Origin: Raphanus sativus
Taxonomy: Eukaryota; Streptophyta; Magnoliopsida; Brassicales; Brassicaceae
Direction of reading: 5' to 3'
Assembly (NCBI RefSeq): GCF_000801105.2
Contig: NC_079512.1
Location: 39,511,848 to 39,575,847 of the forward strand
DNA length: 64,000 nt
Both the position numbers and the translations under genes were made by a program. The first letter of the stretch is position 1. Each line of letters opens with the position of its first letter. The notes beneath the pieces are model-generated. The model was given only the letters and a program-made list of their open reading frames with translations. It had not been told where the DNA came from and made no database searches. This document shows positions 50,960 to 61,745 of this stretch, piece after piece.

Positions 50960-53179
50960 TTAGTAGCCTTCGAACATTGGAGGTGGTGGCGATGCATATT
51001 GGTGACCGATGAAAGGTGGTATGATGAATTCATCACTTGGAGCTGGTGCTTGTGCCGTTGGCGTCTGTTTCTCTTCCACCGGAGCTGGTGCTTGTGCCGG
51101 AGGCGCTTGTTCCTTTTCAACCGGAGCTGGTGCTTGTGATGTCGGCGTCTGTTTCTCTTCTACTGGAGCTGGTGCTTGTGCCGGCGGCGTCTGTTCCTTT
51201 TCTACCGGAGCTGGTGCTTGTGCTGTAGGCGTATCTTCCTTTTCAACCGGAGCTGGTGCTTGTGCCGGTGGCATCTGTTCCTCTTCCACCGGAGCTGGTG
51301 CTTGTGCTGGCGGCATCTGTTTCTCTTCCACCGGAGTTGGTGGGGAGTTGATCTGGGGCGGTCTTGGCGGAGGAGAGTAGACTACTGGTGGAGATTGCGA
51401 CGGAGGTGGAAGAACGACCGCCGGCGATGGTGTTTGTGGTGGTGAACTGGATTTAGGCGGCTGAGCTGGAGGAGAAAACACCGGTGGAGGTGGCGAGTGA
51501 ACAGGTGGCGGCGGTGACTGAACAGGTGGCGGCGGTGAGTGGACAGGTGGAGGTGGGGAAAATACGGGTGGTGGCGGTGGAGAGTAGACAGGCGGCGGCG
51601 GTGGCGAATAGACTGGTGGTGGTGGAGAGTGCACAGGTGGCGGCGGCGAGTGAACCGGTGGTGGTGGAGAGTGGACAGGCGGTGGTGGAGAGTGAACCGG
51701 TGGTGGTGGAGAGTGGACTACTGGTGGAGGTGGTGAAGGAAGTGGTGGAGGAGAGGAAACCACCGGAGGCTGGGACTGATGAGGTGGAGGTGGACTGCGT
51801 CTGTTCTTAACCGGAGACTGATTGTAAGGATCATCCGTTTGCGGTGACTCTTTCGGTGGCTGTGGCTTTTGAACCGGTACAGCTGGAACCGGCGACGGTT
51901 TCTCAACAACCGGAGTTGGAACAACCGGCGTTGGCTCATGAACCGGCGATGGTCTCGATGGAGTAGAGGAGCCACCACCACCACCAGCGCACTTGTCCTT
52001 GCTACAATCAACCGGACGGTTGATCACCACAGCACATTCCTGGGCGGACCGTTGGTCAGGTCTATCCGTCAGACAATTACGTGTATCGTCCAACACAATC
52101 TCTTTCCTACCACCACCAGGAACACACGAACCACTTTGTCCATTGAAGTAATTGTATGAATAAGTAAAGTTCACCAAATTAGGCAACTTGCAAATCTCAT
52201 CCCCTACTAATCCAGTAAGTTTGTTCCCGGAGATATCAAGCTCCTCCACACCAGTTAACCCGACAAAGCTAGTCGGGAGACGACCGATGAACGAGTTCTT
52301 GCTCGCATCGAAAACCGTCACATTCGACAGCTTTCCAATTTCGGACGGGAAACAACCTCCCAAACCATTGTCCATAAATACAATCTCGTTGAGATTCTTC
52401 ATGTTTCCGACACTCTTAGGGATACATCCGGTGAATTTATTGTTAGCAAAAGTCACAACAGAGGCAGTTGATTCTCCTAGAGTCTCAGGAATCACCGAAG
52501 TGAATCTATTGTTGTTCAAGAAAATAGCGTCCAGCTCTTTCTTGAAAAGCTCAGGAGGGACTTGACCTTCAAAATCATTAAACCTAAGGTCGAAGTACTT
52601 AGCCTCAGGCCAAGAGAGGATAACGTTGGGGAAAGGTCCAACGAAACAGTTGCTGCTAACATCAAACTCATGCATCAGCTTCATCTTCTCAAAGCTCTTA
52701 GGGATGATACCGCAGAACCGGTTCGAGTTCAGATGGAACATAGCGACATCCGTCATCAGACCAAGCTCGACAGGCAAATGCCCCGCGATATCCGCACCGT
52801 TGAGGTCGACACCAGCCACAACGGTGACGTTGGGATCATCGAGAGCCGGCGCACAGACCACACCGGTGTAGCCGCACACGTGGGGGCCATTCCAGTTCGC
52901 TGTGGTGTTAAACGGGTCCGAATATATGGCTTTTTTCCAAGCCTGGAGAGCTATGTAAGCCTTTTTAAGCCTTGTGTTTGCAAACGTAGCCTTGAGATCG
53001 ACCTCGTATTCGATATCCTCAGGGAGTTCGCCTTCGCTGTTTTCAGGTAACGACAGGAGCTGTCGACGCACGAGGAAGGCAGCTTCTGAATCGGATATGG
53101 CATATGCGACGAAGGAAGAGGATAAAAAGAAGAAGAATAAGAGGAAGAAGAAGCAGCCAAAGGACGGAGGTTTAGCCAT
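50960..53179 (-). CDS. LRX11: Pollen-type leucine-rich repeat extensin LRX11/PEX4
   Basis: Cell-wall protein of the pollen LRX clade, which binds RALF peptides to keep pollen tubes intact. Single exon of 739 residues. Start is the ATG at 53179 (MAKPPSFGC), followed by a long hydrophobic signal peptide ending near VAYA. The LRX N-terminal domain and LRRs span roughly residues 90-370 (e.g. VDLNGADIAGHLP, FHLNSNRFCGIIP, LDISGNKLTGLV). A Cys-rich hinge follows (CLTDRPDQRSAQECAVV). The extensin domain has 13 SPPPP motifs mixed with VHSPPPP and VYSPPPPP, which allow hydroxylation, arabinosylation and Tyr cross-linking. Near the C-terminus lie seven 14-residue units of PVE(E/K)xQxPxAQAPA, ending FIGHQYASPPPPMFEGY. 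Gene order supports AT4G33970. Confidence 0.94.
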   Translation of the reverse strand: MAKPPSFGCFFFLLFFFFLSSSFVAYAISDSEAAFLVRRQLLSLPENSEGELPEDIEYEVDLKATFANTRLKKAYIALQAWKKAIYSDPFNTTANWNGPHVCGYTGVVCAPALDDPNVTVVAGVDLNGADIAGHLPVELGLMTDVAMFHLNSNRFCGIIPKSFEKMKLMHEFDVSSNCFVGPFPNVILSWPEAKYFDLRFNDFEGQVPPELFKKELDAIFLNNNRFTSVIPETLGESTASVVTFANNKFTGCIPKSVGNMKNLNEIVFMDNGLGGCFPSEIGKLSNVTVFDASKNSFIGRLPTSFVGLTGVEELDISGNKLTGLVGDEICKLPNLVNFTYSYNYFNGQSGSCVPGGGRKEIVLDDTRNCLTDRPDQRSAQECAVVINRPVDCSKDKCAGGGGGSSTPSRPSPVHEPTPVVPTPVVEKPSPVPAVPVQKPQPPKESPQTDDPYNQSPVKNRRSPPPPHQSQPPVVSSPPPLPSPPPPVVHSPPPPVHSPPPPVHSPPPPVHSPPPPVHSPPPPVYSPPPPPVYSPPPPPVFSPPPPVHSPPPPVQSPPPPVHSPPPPVFSPPAQPPKSSSPPQTPSPAVVLPPPSQSPPVVYSPPPRPPQINSPPTPVEEKQMPPAQAPAPVEEEQMPPAQAPAPVEKEDTPTAQAPAPVEKEQTPPAQAPAPVEEKQTPTSQAPAPVEKEQAPPAQAPAPVEEKQTPTAQAPAPSDEFIIPPFIGHQYASPPPPMFEGY
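51041..51334 (-). repeat. Seven tandem 42-bp units coding PVEEKQxPxAQAPA
   Basis: In-frame minisatellite inside LRX11. Units vary at the charged pair (EEK, EEE, KED, KEQ) and at PPAQ, PTAQ or PTSQ. Copy number could vary between alleles without frameshift. Confidence 0.9.
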
Positions 53180-54133
53180 GGCTAAAACAGAAACCTCAAG
53201 GTCCAAGGCTGCTTAATAGAAGGGACCTGAGAGGGTTCGAGGAGGTTGCAAATGTGTATTATTAATAAGCCAGCCTTGCAAATAACTTAACGGTTTCCCT
53301 TTGATATGTCTATATTTAGTAACATTGTTTTGTTTTTTTTTAAGGACTTCGCTTCAGACACGGAGGACATATTTAGGTTTTGTGGTTAGAGAAAGGCAAA
53401 CAAGCAAAACAGAGCTAAGCAGAAACCGGTAACTATTATAGGACACATCCTTTGAAAATGAGTGATGGATGATTCATTACCGAACATCACGCTTCAACGC
53501 AAACCCCTTGTATTTGTCTCTCGTTACATTTCGTGTGCTGCAAGATACATCGTCTAAGGTATCATCATGATTACCAGGGATCTTGAATGATGCATAAGTG
53601 CTAATGAATTCTCACTGAACAGTTAAAAATTAGGGTTTCCCATTCTTGAACATATACACTTCACTGCATGGATGAAACGCCAATTCAGATCCAAAATTGC
53701 ATTTACTAGCTCGTGCATATTATTTTCACAGTTGAAAACATAGATGTTACTTTTAGTAACTGGCTAGGTTATATACTTTGTTTTTTATGTAAATTTATCT
53801 TAACCGGTAGAACAAAAAAAAACACAAATATTGAAAGAGTTTATAAATTGACGACAAAAACATTGTTCTAGAAAATGAAAGTTAATAGAAAGAATAAAGA
53901 TTGAAAAGCAATGGAAGGAATGACGATAATGCTACTAAATTATATCAAAATACTAAATTTCATCCCCATTCGACAAGGCTGTCTTTAGCCTCATCATACT
54001 ATACAACAAACAAAACCCTCCACGTTCATTCTCCCACTCACACGCTTCCTATTTTTCTCTCTCTCTATTCATAGTAATTAATCTACACTTCATTTCCTAT
54101 TGCTTTATATCATTGTTCCGGGCTTCATCACCA
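53180..54133. other. LRX11 upstream region and COR28 3' flank
   Basis: Holds the LRX11 promoter (TATA-like TATTATTAATAAG near 53258-53270) and the 3' flank of COR28. No gene is seen. Confidence 0.45.
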
Positions 54134-55855
54134 TTAAGGCACAACCTGAGAATATGCAGCAGCCTCTTTAGCATAATAACAAAGTGAAGTTGTCTTGTAT
54201 TGTGTTACTTTCCTATAATTTTACCTGATCATTCAGTGAACTATCATCAAAATTAGCTCCCCTTCTGCGTTTCCTGGACGCCTCTGAGTTGCATCCCTTC
54301 TCTTCTGCTACTTCTTCTTCTCTGAAATTCTGCCCTGACGCCTCTGGAGTTTCAAAAACAAACGAGGCCAGAGTTTTAGAATTCAGACTGATATTATTAG
54401 GCAGGTGAGAGAACACAAGTTCTAAACAAAAACACATTCATGTGGTTGGTCAGTGGGTGAATAGGTATCAAACAAGATCTCTCTCATACATGTCTTTCGT
54501 AGCAACAATTATTTCTTTGGTCACCCCCGGGTCATAATCAACTCTATGTTTCTGCAGCAAAAGCCTTCTAACAGCCAATGCAAAGTTAAGTATTGATCTA
54601 CTCAAAAGTGTCAGCCTAGTTCTTAGAATTTAGAAATGTGAACACAGAATAGTTGGGTACCAAAAAAACAGATGAGAATGCAAAAAAGGAAACATGCAAC
54701 TCCCAAAGAGGAGTGCTTTACCTGCAGTGGTTTGAGCTTGATACTCATGCCCTGAAGAATCTCTCATGGATGTTCTAGCAAAACCCTTGTCACCAGAACT
54801 TCTGATTTGGTCGTTGCACAATAGGTTTCCTTGGACAGCAGTTCCCATATGAGCTCGTTTATTCCCAAAGCTCAACTTCTGCCGGTAACCATTTTGTAGA
54901 ACCGTAAACTACAAAAGAATGTCGTAAGTTTTCACTAGATGATTACCAAAAAAAACAGTAACAGAAAAAAACTAACCTGATCAGTCAATTTGTACTGCAC
55001 ACCACGAGTTCTATTCAGTGGCTGAGTCTCTCCTCCTCTTCCAAGCAAGGAATACAACTGCCTAACAAATGTTTTCTCCAAAGAACCAATATACGAGTTG
55101 TGTTTCTCATTCGTCCAGCCACCACATTCATCCTACATAAACAGTTTTAAAAGAAACGGTATTAATGATTGACAACCAAACATCCCGCAAGTGAAACGCA
55201 AGATGGAAACTTTGTCAAGAAACAAAACCATTACAACAACTCGAACAGCACCAATGAATGGTGTGTCCTCACACAGATTTGATATGTCTGAGACAAAGCT
55301 AAAACAAACTGCAACCACTCAACACAAACTCAAATCACTCAGAAGAAAAAACAATGCCAAATAGGTTTAAAAGATACTATGACTTTTCGATATGGTTTGA
55401 TTGATGCTGACTTTAAATGCTTATCAAGGATTTAATTAAATATCTCATCATCAAAATCAAAGATCTTTTTTTTAGGGTTAACGAGTGTAAACCTAATCGT
55501 AACATCAGATCTGAAGCTTCCTTCCATATCTAATCTAACAAGCTCAAATTTATCTGACCAAAAAACCGATAAGAACAAACAATTAACCACAAACTCAATC
55601 TCTTACGAATCTCAAAAGCAACCAAAATTCGAGATGAAGCAAAAGCATAGCATGAACAAAACGGAAGATTCGGTGCGGTTTTACCAGTTTCTTCGAATCA
55701 GCATCACCACCACGAGAGATTTCAACCATAAGACCGGACTCGAGCGAGTTAGAGAGAGACGAAGACTCGCTCTGAGATTCAGCCGCCGATGACTCCACCG
55801 CGTCGCGATCCATCATCTCGAGAGAAACACTATTCACCTCGTACTCATTCTCCAT
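54134..55855 (-). CDS. COR28: COR28, cold- and clock-regulated repressor
   Basis: Small nuclear regulator linking cold, light and the circadian clock; with COR27 it represses clock genes, and it is a COP1-SPA substrate that interacts with HY5. Five minus-strand exons (55855-55685, 55132-54977, 54908-54722, 54343-54225, 54163-54134) give 220 residues. The start MENEYEVNSVSLEMMDRD matches the family. Conserved stretches: SLSNSLESGLMVEISRGGD, WTNEKHNSYIGSLEKTFVRQ and TSMRDSSGHEYQAQTT, plus a basic RKRRRGANFDDSSLNDQ. The last exon codes only AAAYSQVVP, using the acceptor AAAGAG; an alternative acceptor two bases upstream would shift the frame. Reading through the last donor instead would end at DQVKL. 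Confidence 0.9.
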
Positions 55856-55976
55856 CGGTGCGATGCTCTCTCTCCACACAAAAGAACAAAACAAAATTAC
55901 GTCTCTTGTTGCGAGATAGATAGAGAGACCTTAAAGAATGAGACAGACAAGGATGGTCCACATGGCGTCGCTTTTA

Positions 55977-56053
55977 CACGTGTCAAGTACTGCCACGTCA
56001 TCGCCAGCGATAATAAAAATATCTCGGACAAGCTATCATCAGCCAGATATTTT
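55977..56053 (-). promoter_or_regulatory. COR28 proximal promoter: G-box, ABRE-like site and two evening elements
   Basis: G-box CACGTG at 55977-55982, ABRE-like CCACGTCA at 55993-56000, evening element AAAATATCT at 56016-56024, and a second in the other orientation at 56045-56053. They lie 120-200 bp upstream of the COR28 ATG. Evening elements paired with ABRE-like sites are known to drive cold- and clock-regulated expression through CCA1/LHY-type MYBs; action on this gene is inferred. Confidence 0.8.
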
Positions 56054-56589
56054 TTTTTTTCTGGAAGGAGGTTTTGTTTTATGGAATATTAAATTTCTCT
56101 TGATTTAGCTTTATTTGTCAGCTTTCAAGATAATTGGTGCTCTCCTCTCAATTTAATTGGTCACGATTTTGATTTTCTTTTTCTTTTTACATTCCGATTT
56201 CTTTCCTTATTTTATATGTTTGCTTTCAGGATTTTATTATGTTAATTTAGATTTGATCGGATCTTGGATAATCTTTAGAATTATATAACATAAAGTTAAC
56301 GTCATTATCCATCTTAAGAACATCATGTATTCTTCATGGGGCCCTAACTCTTTTCCAAATGCCCCACAAAGTTTTTGTTAATTCAAATAGTTAACTAGCT
56401 ATTCATTTAAATAACATTTTAATTTTGGATAAAGAGATAACGCCAAAAAAAAATTTAATAAGTATCTGGATTGTAGTATAATAGTTAGAAGTTTTTTGGA
56501 TAAATCCTAGAAAAAAACAATTAAAATTAGCCATTAGTTTAGCAGATGGATATTTTAAGACACTTGCTGACGTGGGCATTGGTTGGGTC

Positions 56590-56663
56590 AAAATATCTGC
56601 TACGTCTGTCCTCTCCAAGAAAAATATCTGCCCTTTTACCTCGACAAACCAAGAAAAATATCT
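56590..56663 (-). promoter_or_regulatory. COR28 distal cluster of three evening elements
   Basis: AAAATATCT occurs at 56590-56598, 56621-56629 and 56655-56663, spaced 31 and 34 bp, all in the same orientation. The cluster is about 735-810 bp upstream of the COR28 start. There is no other gene between it and COR28. Confidence 0.75.
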
Positions 56664-57519
56664 CGCCCTTTCTAATTTAGTTAATTTACAACTCTACATT
56701 ATATAACGCGTACCATTTTGCTAATACAACTGTTGATTACTATGTAATATGTGACAGAGGTACGTAGAATAATTGGGACAATTAGGTTTTTTTATCAAGT
56801 CTTATAACTATGTTTAAAGCTCCTGATGTAGGTGTTTTCTTAAGAAGATCCTAGGGTTTTGTTAAATCCACATATCTAATTCAATGTTGATATATGGGCC
56901 TAAATTTTTGAGACCCCACATGTACATATCCGACCGAATCCACTCACAATCATCCTATCAAAACCTTATGGCAACCCTTAAGGTCCACCAGGTTCAGCAT
57001 ACATATCAATCAAATTGTTGTAAACAAATAGTTCAGAGTCCAGCCCATGTCTTATCGAGTATAAATGAATCATAACTCCTCTACAAAAATACCGGCATCA
57101 GTGTAAGCCTAACCAACCATATCCCATATGTAACCAATTTGGAAATCTGCAGGAACTATGCGACTGTAGAACTGAGTAATTCGCATAAGTTCAAGCCAAC
57201 GATGTAGAGCCCATATAAGGCCCACAACTTAAGACTATCAGTAGATCATATAGAGACGAGACACATATAGCTTCACTTGAAGCACATGTTTAGCTAAGTT
57301 ATATAGCATATAATCAGACGCACGTTGGTCAATCAGGGCTACTCGTTCACTAAAATCCTATTTCATAAGAAAACAATCAAAGATCTCTAGTCCACATGAC
57401 ATGATTGAAAAAACAGAAGCAAGAAATAAAAAGGGGGAGAGACAGCTAGAAGAAAGAGGAAGAGAGTCATAAAGACAAAGATTATGTCTTCGGAAGTTTT
57501 AGCTAGAGTGCAGATCCTA
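56664..57519. other. Intergenic region upstream of COR28
   Basis: No gene is supported. In Arabidopsis AT4G33985 and AT4G33990 lie in this interval; no trace of a pentatricopeptide or other coding block is seen here. Confidence 0.4.
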
Positions 57520-58252
57520 AGAGCATCTCCAATGTATTACTCTATTTTCTACTCCAAAATGGAGTAACTCTAAAATGAAGTAGTGTTTTGCTCCAATGTA
57601 TTACTTCATTTTCTACTCCAAAATTGAATATTTTTAATATTTTATATTTTATATTTATTTTAAAATTAGTAATATCACTTTTCATTTATACTATTTGCAA
57701 AACAGTCTAATTTTACTTTGTAACATTTCTATTAAATACAATACTAATCATAATTAAAATTTTATTATATAATTAAAATTACTCAACAAGATTTAGAAAG
57801 GAAACATTTAATACACTAAAAATTACATTAAATTATTTAAACACAGTAATACATCAATTTAAATTATTCATTATAGTTATTATAATTATTCAGTACAAAT
57901 CTTCTATGTTTTATATTATATATTTTGTTGCATAAAATATTTTATTAGATGATTTTTCATATAATTAATAAATATTAACAGTAATTTTATAATATATATA
58001 TATAGTAAAATAACATTACTATACTTATTTATAATAATATTTTATTAAAAACGAAAATATTTAAATGTGAATGACCATTTTATAAATTAAAAAAAGTTGA
58101 ACTCCATTTTGAAGTAATGAGTTGTTTACTCCATATTTGGAGTAATCATGTCTATTACTCCATTTTGGAGTGAGTTTTGGAGTGGGGTTGGAAATGATTT
58201 TACTGCAAAATAAAGTTTGAAGTGGGTTTTGGAGTGGGGTTGGAGATGCTCT
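57520..58252. mobile_element. MULE-type MITE with 9-bp target duplication
   Basis: Inverted ends AGAGCATCTCCAATGTATTA and (complement of right end) AGAGCATCTCCAACCCCACT. Flanking 9-mers CAGATCCTA and AAGATCATA match at 7 of 9 positions. Subterminal TTACTCCATTTTGGAGT-like motifs are repeated at both ends around an AT-rich core of about 730 bp in all. Confidence 0.8.
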
Positions 58253-59583
58253 AAGATCATACATACAGGTGGCCCTCTCTAAATTTACACCCCAAGTTGT
58301 TGAGAGCAATAGATTTGTTTTTTTTTTTGGTAAAACAATAGATTTGGTCTTGATCACCTGCATGATTGGATTGCGTGTAAGAGTGCGAAACCTTCGAGCT
58401 CGCATTATTCGGGCCATTCACTTCGCATGCATATGCATTTACTAGGAAAATCTACTTTTTTGAGGAATATGCAATAGTTTATTAGACTTAATCGATATCT
58501 TGATATGCCTCAAAGCTTAATTTCTCCCAACAATAATTCACTTTTCTAATCCAGATCTCCATTTGGTAGATCTCTTTCTAAGAGTTCAACTACTCTTAGC
58601 AACTTTGAGTTTTGGTCACAAAAATAAGCTATAAGAAAACATATAAGCGTCATGACATTGATTCTTTTTATATCATTTCGTCTGTTGGTTTATTCGTTTT
58701 GTTTTGGATTTTTTTTTGGTTTTTGTATTCCGAAAAAAGTAAAAGAAGGGTTAGAAAATGTGTGTAGTTATCTCATCACGACCTTAAAGAAGTAACTTCA
58801 ATTAATTAAATCTAATAAAGGAAAGAACATGTCTTCAAAAGACTAGTAGAGTCGAGTCCATGTGAATTCTATAAGCTCACGGTTTCATATTTTATTAAGT
58901 TAATGTAGTAGGGTTTCCTAATCCAGTAGATTCTTTAAGAAAACTATTAAAATACATGATTGAAAATAGAAATAAAAGATGGGTGACACGAAGGGTCACT
59001 TGTATTGTGTACCGAGTCAAGGATAAGAGTTCGTAACAATGAAGAAACACCAATAAACAAAAGAAAAGGAAAAAGATAAAATAAATTAAAGAGAAGATCA
59101 CATCACATCACATGTGAAGATCACACACAAAAGGATTATGTGAGTAATGGGACACCAATACTGATACAATAAGAGAATACAATAATGTTTGTTGCTTCCT
59201 TTAAATACTTTACGAGGGCGTTGAGTGCGCCACGTGGTCAATGTCCATCCCTTGTAGGTGCAGCAGCAAACGTGATAAAGATTCCGGAACTGATCACCCG
59301 TTCCTGGCCTTCTCCGCTTTGTATACAAAAATACAGCATTATATAATAATTTAATTTAATTTTTAAATTTTATAACATTCTCTCTTTTCCTGTGTCATTT
59401 TATTCTATTTTATATTTACTATAAAATAAAATGAGAATAGAACATTGCACAAAAAAATAAAACACTACTTCTTTTATAGAATTATGTTTTTTTTTCTCGT
59501 TACTCATTTTCATTCTATTTTGGAGTAAAATATAAAATGAGGTTAGAAATACTCTAATATTCATTCCACATAAATAACATTTC
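58253..59583. other. Intergenic region with further MITE debris
   Basis: No gene. The 59.35-59.57 kb stretch has facing TTTATTCTATTTTATATTT and GGAGTAAAATATAAAATGAG motifs, a small degraded MITE. Confidence 0.35.
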
Positions 59584-60550
59584 GGGGGGGGGTTATTGGT
59601 AGAAAAATTTAAGAAGAGATATTAAATTTTGAGATTCTATTGTTATTAGTTTGTGAATTTTTAAAATCTGAATAGAATCCATTATTATTGGGGTGATGAT
59701 TTTTAAATTCCACTCAAAATCTTTGGTTATTGGAAAAGTTTAGTTTTTATTGATTTTAACATTCTATTGAAATCTATTGTTATTAGGATGTAAATTTTTT
59801 TTATTTTTACTCATAAGACTCAACTTTGAGAATATCAACTATACCCATAAAATTTTTGAAATCTATGCAATAAAATACACTCACATACAAAAACACACAA
59901 AATAGAATAATGAAGTAATAAAAAGCAATTTTAACATAATACAAATCACAACTTAATATATATATTATAAAATGTAATAAAAGTTAAAACTTTTTAAATA
60001 TTTTTCGAATTTCAAAAAAATAAAGAAATTGAAAAACGAAAAAAATTATATAAAAAGTTCAAATTTAAAAACATATATTTCGAAACTATACCTTTACAGT
60101 TTCAACATATAACAATTAGTATGTTGTTTTATCATTTTTGAATATATAATTAAATCTATAAATATTAAAAATCTAAAAATAAAAAATGTGAAAATAGTTT
60201 GAAAATTATTTTCAAATTGCAAAAAGATTTTTTAAATGAAAAAAAATCTAACTTTTATAATAATTTCGAATTTAAAACATATAATTCAATTTTTTTAAAA
60301 AAATTATTAATTTTATTATTTCTTTATTACTCTTTGTATATATATATATATAAGCCAAGTACATCTCTTTAATAAAAACTCTTTTGGTAAGCCAAATTGA
60401 TGAAAATCTATATCAATCTAAGGAAGTTATGATCAAATTTTATAAGTCAATGTATATACAATTTTCACAATCCACATAATTTTTAAAATCTATCAATTCT
60501 TAAAATTCACAAACTCTATGCAAATTTATCTCCCAATAACCCCCCCCCCC
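59584..60550. mobile_element. MITE bounded by G/C runs (GGGTTATTGGT ends)
   Basis: The left end is nine G followed by TTATTGGTAGAAAAATTTAA. The complement of the right end is eleven G followed by TTATTGGGAGATAAATTT. TTC directly flanks both sides (59581-59583, 60551-60553), a possible 3-bp target duplication as in PIF/Harbinger-like insertions, though TTC is atypical. The interior is about 950 bp of AT-rich DNA with no coding capacity. Confidence 0.65.
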
Positions 60551-60553
60551 CTT

Positions 60554-61435
60554 CATGTATTAGGTTTATTTATTGTTAATAAGTATAACTTATAAGAAAA
60601 TCAAAATATATATGTATTGCACGAAAGTTTGTAAAAACAATTGACGTTATAATGAACATTATATTTTGTTAAATAATTTAATGTTTTTCAATTTTTTTTG
60701 ATATCATAAACAATAATTTATTATGATATTTTCTGAACTGATGATGAATATGTTAAAAGTTACATGTAATGAACAAGTCGACTAGTAGAATATAGTCTGA
60801 TTTTCAACATATAAAAATTAAGAATTTTTTAAAGTAATTACATAAAACATAGTTTAAACTCTAAATTTTTAGATATAATATTAAACTAAATTTAGATCTT
60901 ATAATTTTAAAAGGACGTGAATATATAAATAGAGTTATAAACTTTTAAATGTACTATTAATACTTTTCTACCATAAATAATTTGAGACAGTCCTGATCCG
61001 TAAAATCAGTTTCAAAAAAACAGTCCTGATCCGTATATATTAGCCGAAAAAGACCTGGTTTTGCATGCGAACTGTTTTTTTTACCACAAAAAACTTTATT
61101 TTGCATAATGTCCGTCTACCAAATAAATCATCCATCAAATTACAATATTCATCTCGTTGCCGACGACGGCGATTAGGAAAATCTAACGGCCAGGTTCCTT
61201 ACACTTTGCGACTTGCTATTCGTTGGAATCGTAAACGAATGATAACGATTTTTAGAAAAAAGCAGCGTTTCTCATTGGACCACGTTGTCCAATATTCGCT
61301 CACGCACGATCTGACGTCAAAGTGTTTTTAATACCTTATCGAGAATAAAATAATCCCCGAGTCCAAACAGTCTAAAACGCTCCATTTATATGGCGACTAG
61401 TGTCACGCCTTGGACACATGTCGCTCCCTCCCTCC
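60554..61435. other. ABF3 upstream region
   Basis: AT-rich until about 61.1 kb, then the proximal ABF3 promoter. It contains the palindrome TGACGTCA at 61312-61319 and an ACGT core in GGACCACGTTGTCC at 61277-61290. A TATA-like CTATATTTCTC lies near 61437. Confidence 0.5.
61312..61319 (+). promoter_or_regulatory. TGACGTCA palindrome in the ABF3 promoter
   Basis: Perfect 8-bp CRE/as-1-type bZIP site about 190 bp upstream of the 5' UTR intron of ABF3. Since ABF-type bZIPs bind ACGT cores, feedback control is possible but not shown by sequence. Confidence 0.5.
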
Positions 61436-61507
61436 CTATATTTCTCAGATCTTTTTTTCTTTCTCAAAAAGGAAATATCGAAATAAAATAAAAATAAAAA
61501 TCTGAAG

Positions 61508-61723
61508 GTAAGAGGAAAATAAAAACTTTCACTGATTGGTTTCTTGTTTCAGATTCGTTTGATTGGATCCGAATCATGAATTTTCCCGCCGAATATAAGC
61601 TTATGATTGGTTGTTTTGTAGAATTGTTTGAGATTCTCCTGTGTTTTCACTCTCTGCTCTGTTTCTGTATTAAAAGATCTGATTTTTATTTAACCTCTCT
61701 GCTTTGTTTTGTTCACGTTTTAG
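61508..61723 (+). other. Putative 5' UTR intron of ABF3
   Basis: A donor (GAAG then GTAAGAGG) at 61508 and an acceptor (TTTTAG) ending at 61723 define a 216-bp T-rich intron just before the start codon at 61746. It contains an upstream ATG that would be removed by splicing. Confidence 0.65.
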
Positions 61724-61745
61724 ATTCAAAGCTTGATAGCAAGAG

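Noticed and set aside
52562..53050. A 162-residue plus-strand reading frame
   Set aside because: Fully antisense to the LRR domain of LRX11.
51009..53216. Several plus-strand reading frames opposite LRX11, some Gly/Val-rich
   Set aside because: They are antisense shadows of the low-complexity Pro-rich and LRR coding sequence; the minus frame has signal peptide, LRRs and extensin motifs.
54213..54225. COR28 ending as DQVKL by reading through the last donor
   Set aside because: A good GT donor and a downstream exon coding AAAYSQVVP give a more family-like end; kept as an alternative only.
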